Shown: piece after piece, positions 44,572 through 55,766 of the stretch
Numbering within the stretch: the first letter of the stretch is position 1
Layout of the letters: every line of letters begins with the position of its first letter
Origin: Hevea brasiliensis
Lineage: Eukaryota > Streptophyta > Magnoliopsida > Malpighiales > Euphorbiaceae
Length of the DNA: 64,000 nt
Assembly (NCBI RefSeq): GCF_030052815.1
Contig: NC_079496.1
Location: 81,519,652 to 81,583,651 of the forward strand
Reading direction: 5' to 3'
Translations under genes and position numbers: made by a program
Notes under the pieces: generated by a model
The model's input: only the letters and a program-made list of their open reading frames with translations
Databases searched by the model: none
What the model was told of the DNA's origin: nothing

Positions 44572-46906
44572 ATGATATTCTTCATCGGTCATCCTATGTT
44601 GATACACCATCCCAAAATGGTGTTGCCGAAAGGAAAAATCGGCATTTCCTTGAAGTAGTTAGAGCCCTTTTTTTTGAAATGAAGGTTTCTAAACATTTTT
44701 TGGCTGATGCAGTTCAACAACATTTTTTTTTTATTAATGTATGCCATCTCCTACCTTTGATGGGGATATTTCTTATACTGTTTTGTTTACATCTAAATCT
44801 TTGTTTTCCATTGAACCTTGTATTTTTTGTTGTACTTGTTTTATGCTAGATTTTCGTCTACAGGTTTTTAAATTGGATCTAAAGTCTTTTAAATGTGTTT
44901 TCCTTGGATACTCTTTACTCCAAAAAGGATATTAGTGTTTTTTTCCAACTCTTAATCGTTATATTATTTCTGCTGATTTATTTTTTTAAGTCCACTCTTT
45001 TATTTCCTCAGACAACTATGTGTGAGAATCAGAGGGAGGAAGACGATCTTTTGGTATACATTGTCAAATAGAATCCTCCTTCTCTTGCTCTTTTTATCCT
45101 AGTCACAATTAGACCTCTTGTTGTTCATGTTTATTCAAGGAGATTGGAGGTTCTAAGCTCAGATCCTCCACTAGGTTCTTATTAAAAGATTCGATTACTG
45201 CCACTGGTTGTGATCCTACTTTAGATCTTCCCATCGGTCTTGGCAAAGGTAAACATACATGTGCTCTTCGCAAAGGTAAACATACATGTGCTTACTCTAT
45301 TTCTTGTTTTCTTTCTTATGATCACCTGTCTTCTCTTTCTCGATGATTTGTTACTTCTTTAGATTTTATCAATATCCCCAAAACTGTTGTTGAGACATTA
45401 TCTCATCGTGGTTGGTGTGTTGCTATGAAAGAGGAAATTGAGGCCTTAGATACAAATGGTATATGAGAATTGGTGCCTTTGCCCACTAGTAAAAAAGCTA
45501 TTGATTGCAAGTAGGTGTTCACAGTGAAAATATATCATGATGGTTCTATAGCTAGATTAAAAGCACGTCTTGTAGCTAAAAGATATGCTCAGACATACGG
45601 AGTTGATTACTCTAATACTTTTTCTCTTGTTGCTAAACTAACTTCAATTCGGTTGTTTATTTCTCTAGTAGCTACATATGATTGGCCTTTACACCAATTA
45701 GATATCAAGAATGCCTTTCTTCTTGGTGATCTTTGGTAGAAGATGTATATGGAGCAACTACTAGGATTTGTTGTGCAGGGGGAGTTGGGTAAAGTTTGCA
45801 GACTTCGAAAGTCTCTTTATGGCCTAAAACAAAGTCCTCGTGCTTGGGTTGGGAGATTCAGTGAAGTAGTACAAGAATTTGGTGTGCAAACGAGTAAGTG
45901 GAATCATTCAATGTTTTATGCAGTCTAAGATTGGCCTAATTTTACTGGTAGTGTAGGTTGATGATATTGTTATCATTGGGAATGACTCTGTAGGTATATC
46001 ATCTTTTAAACACTTCCTTCACACCCATTTTCAAACAAAAGACTTAGGCCTACTTAAGTATTTTTTTGGGTTTGAAGTTATGAGCAGTAAGAAACGCATC
46101 TTCTTGTCTTAGCGGAAGCATGTTCTTGATCTACTGGCAGAAACGGAGAAATTAGGTGCTAAGCCTTGTAGTGCACCAATGACCCCAAATTTACAACTTT
46201 TCGCAGAGGATGGTAAGTTGTTTGAAGATCCAGAAAATTATAGGAGGTTGGTAGTTTAATTGAACTGTCTTGTAGTAACTCGTCTTGATATTGCATATCT
46301 AGTTAGTATGGTAAGTCAGTTTATGTCTTCTCCAACTGTTGCTCTTTGAGAAGCTTTGGGATAAATCTTGTTTTATTTGAAGGGAACTCCAGAGCGAGGC
46401 TTATTATATAGTAATCATGGGCATTTGAATGTTAAGTGTTTTTTAGATGCAAACTGGGCAGGTTCTAAGGTTGATAGAAGGTCAACTATAGGATATTTGT
46501 GTCTTTTTTGGAGGTAATTTAGTGTCTTGAAAATGTAAGAAGCAAAACGTAGTCTCTTGATCTACTGCGAAATAGTAAAACAAAGCTATGGCACAGTCAG
46601 TTGAGATAATATGGATACTTCAATTATTAGATGAGGGAGGCGTTAAGATCTCTTTGCCTGTATATTTGTGGTGTGATAATCAAGTTGCTTTCAGTATTGC
46701 TTATAACCCTGTGTTTCATGAACGGAACAAGCATATTGAGATTAATTGTCATTTTGTCTATGAAAAGCTTCAACAAGGGGTCATCTCAACACAATATCAA
46801 AATTGGAGAGCAATTAGGAGATATGTTTACAAAAACTTTGAATGGAGCTCAAGTTGATTACATTTGTAACAAGTTGGTTATAATTAACATCTATGCTTCA
46901 ATTTGA
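44572..46906 (+). pseudogene. Copia-C integrase C-terminal part, RT and RNase H
   Basis: Resumes Copia-C after the gypsy. Integrase: DTPSQNGVAERKNRHFLEVVRALFFEMK (44600-44685), then linker FTSKSLFSIEPCIFCCTCF. RT from about 45420: [28 protein letters not shown] (45530-45610), [36 protein letters not shown]; the catalytic YVDD is damaged near 45955-45970 by a TAG in place of Tyr (TAGGTTGATGAT). RNase H at about 46320-46906 ([23 protein letters not shown]) ends at the TGA at 46904-46906. Stops and frameshifts are frequent. Confidence 0.88.
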
Positions 46907-46913
46907 GGGGGAG
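46904..46913 (+). other. Copia-C polypurine tract
   Basis: TGAGGGGGAG directly before the 3' LTR. Confidence 0.85.
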
Positions 46914-47050
46914 TGTTATAGAAATAGATGTTTGTAGGATATACTTGTTAAGAAAGGATTCCTAACCAATGTAGAACTCCAAATTAATATAGGAGATAAC
47001 TGTGTCTGTGTGTGTATAACCTCTTTAGAAATCAATGAAACACCTTCTCA
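46914..47050 (+). repeat. Copia-C 3' LTR
   Basis: 137 bp, TGTTATAGAAATAG...CCTTCTCA; diverged from 20647-20775 by substitutions and by the length of the TG-repeat region. Confidence 0.8.
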
Positions 47051-47530
47051 CAAAAAGAAAGGTGTGCCTTTCTAGAGCCTTTCATTTGAAACAAGGTGCA
47101 CGCCTAGGCACATAAGACAAGGGCCTAGTGAATGTTGCCCGCCTTTCTCCTGTAGGTGAGCCTTGAAATTAAGGTGTGCCTCTTTAATGACTATGATTCA
47201 ATGATGTCATAAAAGGATTATTCATTTTATATTTTAGTTCTAGTAGATGAGGTATGATCATATTTTAGTAATATAAATTATTAAATGGCTTTGTTTTTTC
47301 ATAATTTTTTTGCCCTTTTTATCCATTCAAAAGTTGTACCCTCTTTTTGTTTTTTTTTATGTTACCCTCTAATTATTATCTAATTACACATTTGATTTAG
47401 TTATTTAAACGTTTAAATATTTTTAAAAGAATTAAAAGTTTAAATAGCTAAATCAAACTGGCTGTTGTTCTTTATTTATTATCTAATTACATTACATGCA
47501 CTTGTTCAGTTGCTTATATTTTTTGTTCAG
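47051..47530. other. End of the 27.6-kb intron
   Basis: A stretch at 47060-47190 is rich in AGGTGTGCC / GGTGCACGCCTAGGC-type words seen in many plant intronic repeats. The rest is AT-rich, ending in the acceptor TTTTTGTTCAG at 47530. Confidence 0.5.
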
Positions 47531-47720
47531 GATAAACAAAACAAAAATATTAGGGTTTCTGAGTATGACATGGGCTAAGGATCGAAGAGCTGAATGGTCA
47601 ATATGGATGGTTTGCTCAAAGGTTGAGATGCCTCATCATTACATAAGCAGTCGAAATGATGAATTTTCCCACCCGACTGTCCCAAAAAGAGTTTCGAGCT
47701 TGTGGAAGTTACCTGATGAT
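47531..47720 (+). CDS. Host esterase gene, exon c
   Basis: Completes the Arg codon begun in exon b, then INKTKILGFLSMTWAKDRRA, EWSIWMVCSKVEMPHHYIS and a variable tail ending PDD before GTAAAT. EWSIWM and VEMPHHYI are hallmark words of the plant family as I know it. The frame joins exon b across the 27.6-kb intron without loss. Confidence 0.9.
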
Positions 47721-47828
47721 GTAAATGCACTCCTACTTGCTTCATTACCATTATAATTCCAAAGATATACTCGATAAATTCTTCATTCCATCGCCTAAAA
47801 TTTGCATTTTCTTTGGTGTTCTGTACAG

Positions 47829-47888
47829 CCTGCCCAAACTTTGGCCACACGTGCTGAGCTTCATCGGCGAAGTATTGCACAAATGAAG
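47829..47888 (+). CDS. Host esterase gene, exon d
   Basis: Acceptor CTGTACAG, donor ATGAAG|GTGAGC. Sixty bases, exactly 20 codons: PAQTLATRAELHRRSIAQMK. Phase 0 on both sides. Confidence 0.9.
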
Positions 47889-48049
47889 GTGAGCTATTTA
47901 TCAATATTTACTGATTAATTATCAGTTTAATCAGAGAATGTTTTATTTCCATGCTGAGCTATGTATCCACATTTTCTGATCTCCATCGGCATAGTATTAT
48001 CAATCTTGGTAAATTTTAGTTCTTTGGAGAACATTTTATTTCTGTGCAG

Positions 48050-48304
48050 ATCAATAATCAGTCAATTCAAGACATGCATATTTTTGGAGATCCTCTTCGA
48101 ATTCCTATCATAATTGTGGAACGTGTCATGAATGCACCCCGGCGTGCTCTAAGTGAAAATTCTTACTTTAGAAATGTAGACCTGATAGATTCACCTGTCT
48201 TGCTTTCTACACCCAGCGTTGAAGCTGGAAGAATCCTATCTAGTTCCAACCTGAAGCAGAATGGTCGTGAGTTGAAGGTTGTTGTCTTTGTGCATGGATT
48301 TCAG
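48050..48304 (+). CDS. Host esterase gene, exon e (GC donor)
   Basis: Acceptor TCTGTGCAG. It encodes INNQSIQDMHIFGDPLRIPI, IVERVMNAPRRALSENSY, a variable loop, then RELKVVVFVHGFQ, the first strand and oxyanion-loop region of the hydrolase. The donor is CAG|GCAAGA, a GC-AG type intron; a GT donor keeping the conserved FQ|G junction is not present. Confidence 0.88.
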
Positions 48305-48742
48305 GCAAGATTCTATGGCTTCACTTGGATATCTAATTTCTGTTACTATATTTTACTTTCCTCTTCATTCCTTACTTTTGTTTGTTATTCTCTTTTTCTT
48401 TAAAATAAAAAATGGTTTTACTATTTTATTTTTGTTACATGAACTATTGTCATCACTTCATCTCTTATTGGTTGGTTGCATAAATTATTTGACCATTTGA
48501 GTCTCTTATATAAATGTGTTAATCCTCTTACCCTGAATTGGTCGTATTTCCTGAAATTTAATATCATTGAACTTTTGGTTAATATATTTCTCATTTGTTT
48601 CTTTCATGTTTTGCTGTCAGCCAAGCATTCTTTATTCTCTACTGTTTCTCAAGAAAATCTTTTACAAAGTCCCTCGAATTATATTGCAGTTTAAGCATGT
48701 TTTAGTGCATTAATTTTATTTGTATCAAAACCAACGCATTAG

Positions 48743-49001
48743 GGGCATCATCTGGATTTACGGCTTGTTCGAAATCAATGGCTTTTAATAGACCCCAAGA
48801 TAGAGTTTCTCATGTCTGAGGTAAATGAGGACAAAACATCTGGAGACTTCAGAGAAATGGGACTAAGGCTGGCTCAGGAAGTGGTCTCTTTTCTTAAAAA
48901 GAAAATGGATAAATTTTCTAAGTCCTGCAATTTGGGAGGTATCAAGCTTAGCTTTGTCGGGCATTCTATTGGAAATATCATTATAAGAACAGCATTAGCA
49001 G
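48743..49001 (+). CDS. Host esterase gene, exon f (nucleophile elbow)
   Basis: Acceptor GCATTAG, donor GCAG|GTATAC. It encodes GHHLDLRLVRNQWLLIDPKI, EFLMSEVNEDKTSGDFREMG, a Lys-rich helix, then IKLSFVGHSIGNIIIRTALA. GHSIG at 48959-48973 is the GxSxG elbow with Ser at 48965-48967. Confidence 0.92.
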
Positions 49002-49080
49002 GTATACAATCATCTAATTGGAGATGCAAATCTTTTGGTTGTCTATAGTTTGATGATTGATCTGGAATTGTTTGCAACAG

Positions 49081-49286
49081 AGACCATCATGGAACCATAC
49101 CTAAGATGCCTCTACACGTATGTATCTATATCTGGTCCACACATGGGGTACCTTTACAGTGCGAACTCTTTATTTAACTCTGGAATGTGGCTTTTGAAAA
49201 AGCTCAAGGGATCACAATGCATTCATCAGCTTACTTTCACTGATGACCCAGATCTTCGCAAAACTTTCTTGTACAGACTTTGTGAG
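49081..49286 (+). CDS. Host esterase gene, exon g
   Basis: Acceptor TTTGCAACAG, donor TGTGAG|GTACTG. It encodes TIMEPYLRCLYTYVSISGPH, MGYLYSANSLFNSGMWLLKK, LKGSQCIHQLTFTDDPDLRK and FLYRLCE, the core after the nucleophile. Confidence 0.92.
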
Positions 49287-50163
49287 GTACTGAAGATAAC
49301 AAGCTTTTCCATAATATTTTCTGGCATTAGTTTAAATTTTTCTCCCTCTCTCTCTCCCTCCCTCCCTTTTCCCCGTCAAGAGGTCTGAGAGAGACAGAGG
49401 TCTGAGAGAGACAGTATAGCTGTGAAGCTAGAAGTTGATTCATTCCAATGACAAGTGGTCATGCTATGACGTGATTTTTTTGAGCTTATTTGCCATTTTG
49501 GAAAAAGCAATGAAATATTGTCATCGCTATTTTTTAAGTGTAGTGTCTATTAAAGGAAAGCAAATTTTACTCTTTTTTTTTTCCATTTTTTGTAAAATTA
49601 TATAGATGCACAAAAACTCTATACTGTTCATTGGATCGGTAATTTTGGAATGGTAATCATTATTTTTTTTTTCTTTTTTTTCCCTTCCTATATTAGTATA
49701 CTACAATAAATATATATAAACTCTACCCTATAATACTGTTCACTGGAACGGTAGTTCTAGAACGGTAACCATTCTTTTTTTTTTTTTTTTTTTTTCTCCT
49801 ATATCACTGTAATATACTAAAAGGGAAGGCACTTTCATTGTTCCTAAGAACAATGGCCTTTTTGTCTTGCTTTTTTTTTTTCATTTGCTTTTTTTTTTTT
49901 CATATGATTAAACTTATTCAATATTTGCATAAAAAAGGTAATATTATTTAAATATTTTTATATAATTCAAATGAAATCTAATTAAATTATAAATTGAATG
50001 TAAAAGTCTTTTTTCATAATAAATACTAACAATTTGAATTTATAAAATATAATTTCTTAATTGATAATAAACTAAAAATAATCTATATTATTGTCGTTAA
50101 AAAAATAATATGAATTATAGTATTACACAATTAATTTAGTATATCAAAAAATAGATATAAAGC

Positions 50164-50234
<71 letters not shown>

Positions 50235-50684
50235 AAACTTGAGTTAATATTCCAACAATAATATTGTGAAACTTTTATTAGATGCCTTGTTTTTCCCCTT
50301 ATTTCAATTGGTTGAACCTCCCAATTTCTACCTTTGATTTTTTTTATTGCAATATCTAATTGTAAAATTGTCATTTTAATTGTTCTTAACTATTAAATTA
50401 TTACTTTTATCACAATCACTGATAAAATCACTATAGACTATCGCTAAAGGAAAAAGAATATGCAAAAAAAAAAAAAAATATCATATTATAATGAATATGG
50501 GAATTAAGATGAACCCTAATTGTTCTCTTTAGCCTATTAATTTGTAAAATCATCGCACTATTATTTCTTTTTGCTAGACTATATATGGATGTATTTTATG
50601 AATGTGGGAAATGGAAATAATTGCATAATTTTTGCAATAAATTATAAATAATAATTTTATTTAAAATATATACATATAAAAATT
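49287..50684. other. Intron part with low-complexity DNA
   Basis: No gene seen. A roughly 100-bp block containing CTGTTCA(T/C)TGGA(T/A)CGGTA and GGAATGGTAA(T/C)CATT occurs twice (about 49620-49665 and 49735-49775) with poly-T tracts between. A perfect (TA)n run is at 50167-50232. Confidence 0.5.
50167..50232. repeat. (TA)n microsatellite, about 33 units
   Basis: Uninterrupted alternating AT over 66 bp; likely polymorphic in length. Confidence 0.95.
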
Positions 50685-51172
50685 TGGATAAATTTTGATA
50701 ACTGTCCCTGAACTTAGCTAGTTGTAACATTACAGTCCCTTAACTTAAAAATATAACATAAAACCCTATTAACTTTCAAATTTTGCACAGTAAAATCCCT
50801 CTAACCTCTAATTACTAGTTTTTCAGTTAGACGCTGACCTGGACAGTTCCAGCATTGAGTTTAGTCAGTATTTCTCTTTTCTCTTTCAAGCCATGTGTAA
50901 ATTGAATCATTTTTCTCTCTATAGAAAATTATTTTTCATGCGTAAAGAGAATAATTTTATACTTTGTATAAGAGAGGAGAGAGAAATGTTGACTAAGTGC
51001 CATGCGGGAGCTATTTATACCAATTTCTAACTAAAAAATTAGTAATTGAAAGTCAGAGGGATTTTACTGTGTAAAATTTGAAAGTTTAGGGGGTTTTATG
51101 TTACATTTTAAAGTTAAAGGACTGTAGTGTTACAACTATATAAGTTCAAGGACAGTTGTTGAAATTTATCCA
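50685..51172. mobile_element. Mutator-like MITE in host intron
   Basis: About 488 bp with long imperfect terminal inverted repeats of roughly 140-150 bp: TGGATAAATTTTGATAACTG at the left and its counterpart ending GTTGAAATTTATCCA at the right. TAAAAATT flanks both ends (50677-50684, 51173-51180), extendable to 9 bp, as expected for Mutator-type elements. No coding capacity. Confidence 0.8.
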
Positions 51173-51263
51173 TAAAAATTTTGAGAACAAAAAAATTATA
51201 CATGTAGCATCGTGCAGGCATTATAGCTTGTGGATTCTGAAGCAATTTCTTTTGTTCTTTCAG

Positions 51264-51314
51264 CACAAGACATTAGAGAGCTTCAGACATACAATACTGC
51301 TATCTTCACCCCAG
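51264..51314 (+). CDS. Host esterase gene, exon h
   Basis: Acceptor TTCTTTCAG, donor CCCCAG|GTACTT. Fifty-one bases: HKTLESFRHTILLSSPQ, ending just before the Asp-bearing DGYVP of the last exon. Confidence 0.9.
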
Positions 51315-51730
51315 GTACTTCCTTATCATGCTATTTCCCGCCCATTTTTAGCTGGCAGTTCAAGTTAGAGCAATTTTTTAGGTTTTATTACTTGTTGAGA
51401 ATTTTGGTGGGACTACAGAAACTTTTTCTCATTCGCAATGGAATTGTGGTGGCACTGTACTGTAGGTTACACAATACGAACTTGTAATAGTAAAATTGCT
51501 GTTGTAATGGAGATATACATCATCTGGAATTGGGGCATGATAATTTGGCCTTTGTATCTTTTTGAAAGGTTTAGTGCAGAGTTGATGCAATACTAAGAAG
51601 TGCTAAATGAAAGCTTGGTTTGAACAATTTTGAGTGTGTTCTATCTTGTCTAGCAAAAATGCTAGACTTTCTTAAAATAAATATTAATATCTGAGGCAAA
51701 AGTCTTATTCATGGAATTTATCTCTAGAAG

Positions 51731-51732
<2 letters not shown>

Positions 51733-51796
<64 letters not shown>

Positions 51797-51797
51797 T
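51733..51797. repeat. (TA)n microsatellite in host intron
   Basis: About 65 bp of alternating AT with one TTT interruption near 51786. The intron 51315-51898 shows nothing else. Confidence 0.93.
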
Positions 51798-51898
51798 GTT
51801 GCTCCAAATATACATAGTAATTCCTGTGGGGGATATTGATATAACAAATGGAAAGATCTTCTCAATACCATTGTGCTTATTTGTTTATTTCATCTCAG

Positions 51899-52189
51899 GA
51901 TGGTTATGTGCCTCATCATTCTGCCAGAATTGAACTGTGCCAGGCTGCTTCCTTGGACTACTCGAAAAAAGGTGCTGTATTCCTGGAGATGCTGAATAAT
52001 TGCTTGGATCAAATACGGGCCCCAACTGCTGAGAATCGGCTGTTCATGCGTTGTGATGTTAACTTTGATACCTCCTCCTATGGCAGGAGCTTCAACTCAT
52101 TGATTGGGCGGGCCGCCCATATCGAGTTTTTGGAGTCCGACAACTTTGTGAAGTTCATAATGTGGTCATTTCCAGAACTATTTCGTTGA
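51899..52189 (+). CDS. Host esterase gene, last exon
   Basis: Acceptor CATCTCAG. It encodes DGYVPHHSARIELCQAAS, LEMLNNCLDQIRAPTAENRL, RCDVNFDTSSYGRSFNSLIG, RAAHIEFLESDNFVKFIMWS and FPELFR, then TGA at 52187-52189. The Asp (51899-51901) and the His (52118-52120) are the likely remaining triad residues. Confidence 0.93.
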   Translation, partial: DGYVPHHSARIELCQAASLDYSKKGAVFLEMLNNCLDQIRAPTAENRLFMRCDVNFDTSSYGRSFNSLIGRAAHIEFLESDNFVKFIMWSFPELFR

Positions 52190-52756
52190 TTTCCAGGGAA
52201 GTCACGTACCATCTCCACCCTACCAGTGTTGCTGGTATCTTCTGTAGGTGATTCACTTGGTTATCTTTTGACAAGGGACAGGCAAAAATGGATTGGGAGG
52301 TCAGGTAGCGAACTTGTGGCAGCTGCACTCTTCCGTATCAACATGCATATTCTTGTTGACCTACAATGTTGTTTGCGTGCTGTTCGACAGCAAGTTGGTC
52401 GGGAATGAGATTTGAAGTCATCATTTGTTTATAAGTAAAATATGACTCATGGTTTCGTGGACAGTAGTGTAATTATTTTAGGTTAGGTAGAATGCTTATA
52501 TAAAATTAGGCCTTTGCCTATTTGGTTCCAATGTTTGCCAGATAACAGGATTGTGCGTGAAAACAGTTGAAGTGAAGAAACTCAATATAGCAGCTATCCA
52601 GTTTACATGTTATAATAATGTTTATCATAACAAATTTTATTACTTGCTCTTTTTTAATCTATTTTGTAAAATTTCTCTGTAAATTTTTCTTTGATCTTGG
52701 AAATGCAATTATGTAAACTATGGTTATTCTTCTCTCTGTCTCTTTTCCTCTAAGCA
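52190..52756 (+). other. Host gene 3' UTR and flank
   Basis: No coding domain seen. The open frame 52226-52408 has no recognised similarity and probably is UTR. AT-rich sequence after 52600 could hold the polyadenylation site, but no canonical AATAAA was located. Confidence 0.4.
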
Positions 52757-53447
52757 GATTTATTATTAGTCATGCTTATTTTTCTGATTGTGTTAAGAAA
52801 GGTGAGTTTAATCAGACTAAAGCAACTACTAAAACTTCTGATGAAATTAAGTTGAAAATAATTGAAGTACCTGTTTCAGGGCATTCTAATTTAATAATAT
52901 TGTTGAAGTTGCTTGTGATGCTTAAGATGTTGGCATTGGAGGTGTCTTGGGGTAACAAGGTCATCCTCTAGTATTCTTTAATGAAAAAAAATCAATGAGG
53001 CTATATAAATGTATTCTACTAATGATAGGGAGTTTTATGCTATAGTCCAATCCCTTCATTGTCGGTATTATTTGTTGCTACGAGTTTGTTTTGTTTTGTG
53101 ACAATCAAACATTGAGATATTTGAAAAAGAAATTGAATTTTAGATTTGCTCGGTGAGTTTCTTAATGAGTATTCTTTTATTCTTAAACATTGTTCTGGTG
53201 TTGAGAAAACAGCTGATGCACCTAGTTATATAGCAATTATTCTTCATGAAATGTGTGCACATGTCATTGGTTTGATAGAATGGAAGGTGATGATATTTGT
53301 CCCGGTGTTGGTCTTATCTTTCAAAAAGTATCGGTAAACATCGTAATTTTGTTGATTTTTTTTTATTCATGGTAGTTATTTGTTTAAAGCTGCTAGTGTA
53401 TTCCTCGTACTTAGAATATTTCAAGTATAGGAATCGCATGTAGGTGG
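52757..53447 (+). pseudogene. Gypsy RNase H/integrase scrap
   Basis: About 690 bp parallel to 37003-37727 of the nested gypsy: DCVKKGEFNQTKATTKTSDEIKL against DCLKKGEFNWNKTVAKAFDDIKL, EFLNEYSFILKHCSGVEKTADAPS against the VDALSR region, and ALHIGG-like end of the integrase zinc region near 53440. Heavily frameshifted. No LTRs adjoin it, so it is a truncated fragment of a related, older element just downstream of the host gene. Confidence 0.8.
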
Positions 53448-55766
53448 ATGAGTCATGGTTTTGAAATCCAGTTGGTTGAATCGGAAAAACCATGGACTGG
53501 CCCTTAGATCGGTTCAGTTCACCCTTAAAACTCGTCTAGTACCAGAACCGGTAAAGACTTGTCGAGTTGGTTGGGTACCTAGTTAACCGTTCGACCCAAC
53601 AGGTTTAACGAGCCAGCGAATCTTCACTACTTTTTTTTTATTCAGTTGATTTTATAAAAAACGACTTTGTTTTTTTAAACCCTAACTTCTTAAAAAAAAA
53701 AAAAAGCAGTACTTCGCAAAGGGAAAAAACACAACTTGTCTCTCTCACAATCTCCCTTTCTCGCTCTCTCTGCCCTTTGAATCTTCAATTTATTTGCTTG
53801 ATTCTCTTTAATTCAAATTGTTTCAATAAAAAAATTCAAAACTTTTAGGATATTCTTAATTATAGCAAAAATTTTATTTTGTGTATTATAACCGAATTTT
53901 AATTATTTGTTACAATTGTACTCAGGACTATTGAAGTTTTATTTGATTAGCAAAATAGTTCATTGATTTAAACTGCATATTTAAACATTATTTATTATAT
54001 TTTATATTTATTTGTAAATAAAATTTTATACTAAAATATATTTATTGATTAAAATATATTTTAATATAATAAACTATTTGAAAAATGCATAATAATAAAA
54101 TAATCACAAAATAATAATACTGTAACATGTTTTGTAAAATACGCAAAGTAATCACAAAACAATATTTTTTTCTATTATATAATAATAAAGTTTATTGATT
54201 TAAATTGTAAAACTTTTTTGCCGTTCTCAATTATGCAAATTTTTTTTCCACTCATCAGTTTATTATTAGGTAACAATTAATATGATTTTAAAAAGATTAA
54301 GCACTATTTTCGTTTACAAAATTACATATAATTTTAATGATTTGATGTATGGCATATGCTCGTTTTGTAATTTTAATAGTTATTTTATTATAATGTAATT
54401 ATTTTGCATAATTGTTAATTGAAAAAATTTTTTATAGTGTGATTATTTTATGATTACTTTATTATTATATAATTTTTGAATAGTTTATTATATTAAAACA
54501 TATTTTAATAATAAAAATAAATTTTTAGTATAAAATTTGAATTAATAATAAATATAAAATATTTTTATATTATAAATATATTTTATATAATAAATAAAAA
54601 TATTTAAATATACAATTTTAGTTAATAACTAATCAAATAACATTTCAGAGACTGTATTGTAATTTGCCATTAACTGGACTGCAATTGTGATAACTAATTA
54701 AAATTCGATTATAATGCACACCAAAAAAATTTTAGCTACAATCGTGAATATTTTAAAAGTTTTAGATTTTTTTAGCCAATAGACCCTCTTGCTTTGTTTT
54801 TTTTTTTTTTTTCTTTCAATGGATTTTTGACTGGATAATTTATGAATGATGATCTTTTTCAATTTGGATGAGTTGTTCTTTTTCTAATTCTCTTTCGATG
54901 AGTATTTTTGTATGAATTTGTGGTTTCTTCTATTCTTGGTTTCTATATGGATTTATCACATGTTTTAAATTTGTAATTGACTTATAAAATTTCATCTACC
55001 AGTTGAGATTAGTTGTGTGTAGATTATAATTATAATAAAACTTTTTTTTTTAAGATTACTTTGGTTTTCACTGTACCTTTTTGGGCATTATTGGTATAAA
55101 GTTTCTAGTTTGGTTTGCTCGCTTTTTTGTTTCACGGAAAGGGTATGTATCTTCACAGGCTAAATTCTTGTAGGATTTTGTAAATGATGTTTGATTTAGA
55201 TCTACAATGAAAAAATAGATATGGGTTATATGCACTTATTTCATGCACTAGGGAAATTTACTAAAATAAAATTTCTTTAAGAAAGTATGATTTTATTTGT
55301 GCCCTTTAATTTTTCTCGATTATAATGAATAAGAAAACTAGAAGAAAAGTCATTTATTCCCTATTAGATCTAATTAAGCTATATTCATTTATTCAATTTC
55401 TCAACTTATATCATGTATGTTGGTTCATTGTTTTAGTATTTCATGCATATTTTTCATTTTCATGATTATTACAAATGCGATCTCCAAGTAAGAAATCAGT
55501 TATTATTTCATCCCTATTTTCTTATTAGGAAATCAATTGAATTTTCTGTATTCTAAATGGAACTTTTTTGTTTCCATTTAATCTATTACTTTATAACTAC
55601 TTTCTTGACAAAAATTGTTAGGGCTATTATTAACATGTCCCTTGCATTCCTTACATATAGATTATAATTATAACTAGATATAAATTGAAATTACTTTACA
55701 TATAGATTTGTCAATGTTTCAATCTCTATCTTGATATTTACTATTTTACGATTGTTATCGAGTAGA
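53448..55766. other. AT-rich non-coding stretch, possible hAT 5' region
   Basis: The start (53450-53630) is rich in GGTTC/AACCGG words (GATCGGTTCAGTTCACCC, GAACCGGTAAAGACTTG), a composition seen at ends of some plant hAT elements. The rest is AT-rich with poly-T tracts; no ORF of substance. Assignment to the hAT downstream is a guess. Confidence 0.35.

Larger units (their letters stand above)
20647..47050 (+). mobile_element. Copia-C: old copia element in the host intron, carrying two further insertions
   Basis: LTRs of 129 bp (20647-20775) and 137 bp (46914-47050) share GTAGGATATACTT, TTCCTAACCAATGTAGAA and a TGTGTGTG core. The body is in three pieces: 20776-22120, 26832-27814 and 44572-46913. 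Breaks match the TSDs of copy D (GGTGG) and of the gypsy element (ATGAT), and the integrase reading resumes correctly across the gypsy. Diverged LTRs and many stops make it the oldest layer of this stack. It lies in the same orientation as the host gene. Confidence 0.92.
19436..52189 (+). other. Host gene: FAM135/ZW18-type putative serine esterase (DUF676 alpha/beta hydrolase), nine exons seen, 5' end missing
   Basis: Nine exons (19436-19678, 19782-19915, 47531-47720, 47829-47888, 48050-48304, 48743-49001, 49081-49286, 51264-51314, 51899-52189) total 1689 bp, 562 codons plus stop, in one continuous frame. The C-terminal half is an alpha/beta hydrolase: VVVFVHGFQ strand-loop, GHSIG nucleophile elbow (Ser at 48965-48967), Asp in SSPQDGYVP (51899-51901) and His in GRAAHIEFLES (52118-52120) as likely triad. 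Family knowledge places such proteins among plant DUF676 putative lipases/esterases (Arabidopsis ZW18 class); substrate is unknown. The N-terminal exons belong to the FAM135 N-terminal region. Intron 2 is 27.6 kb because of nested retrotransposons. No in-frame stop is seen in the exons, so the gene may be functional. Confidence 0.85.

Noticed and set aside
46914..47050. Exact TSD for Copia-C
   Set aside because: AAAAT before 20647 and CAAAA after 47050 do not match convincingly; border bases are uncertain by a few nucleotides.
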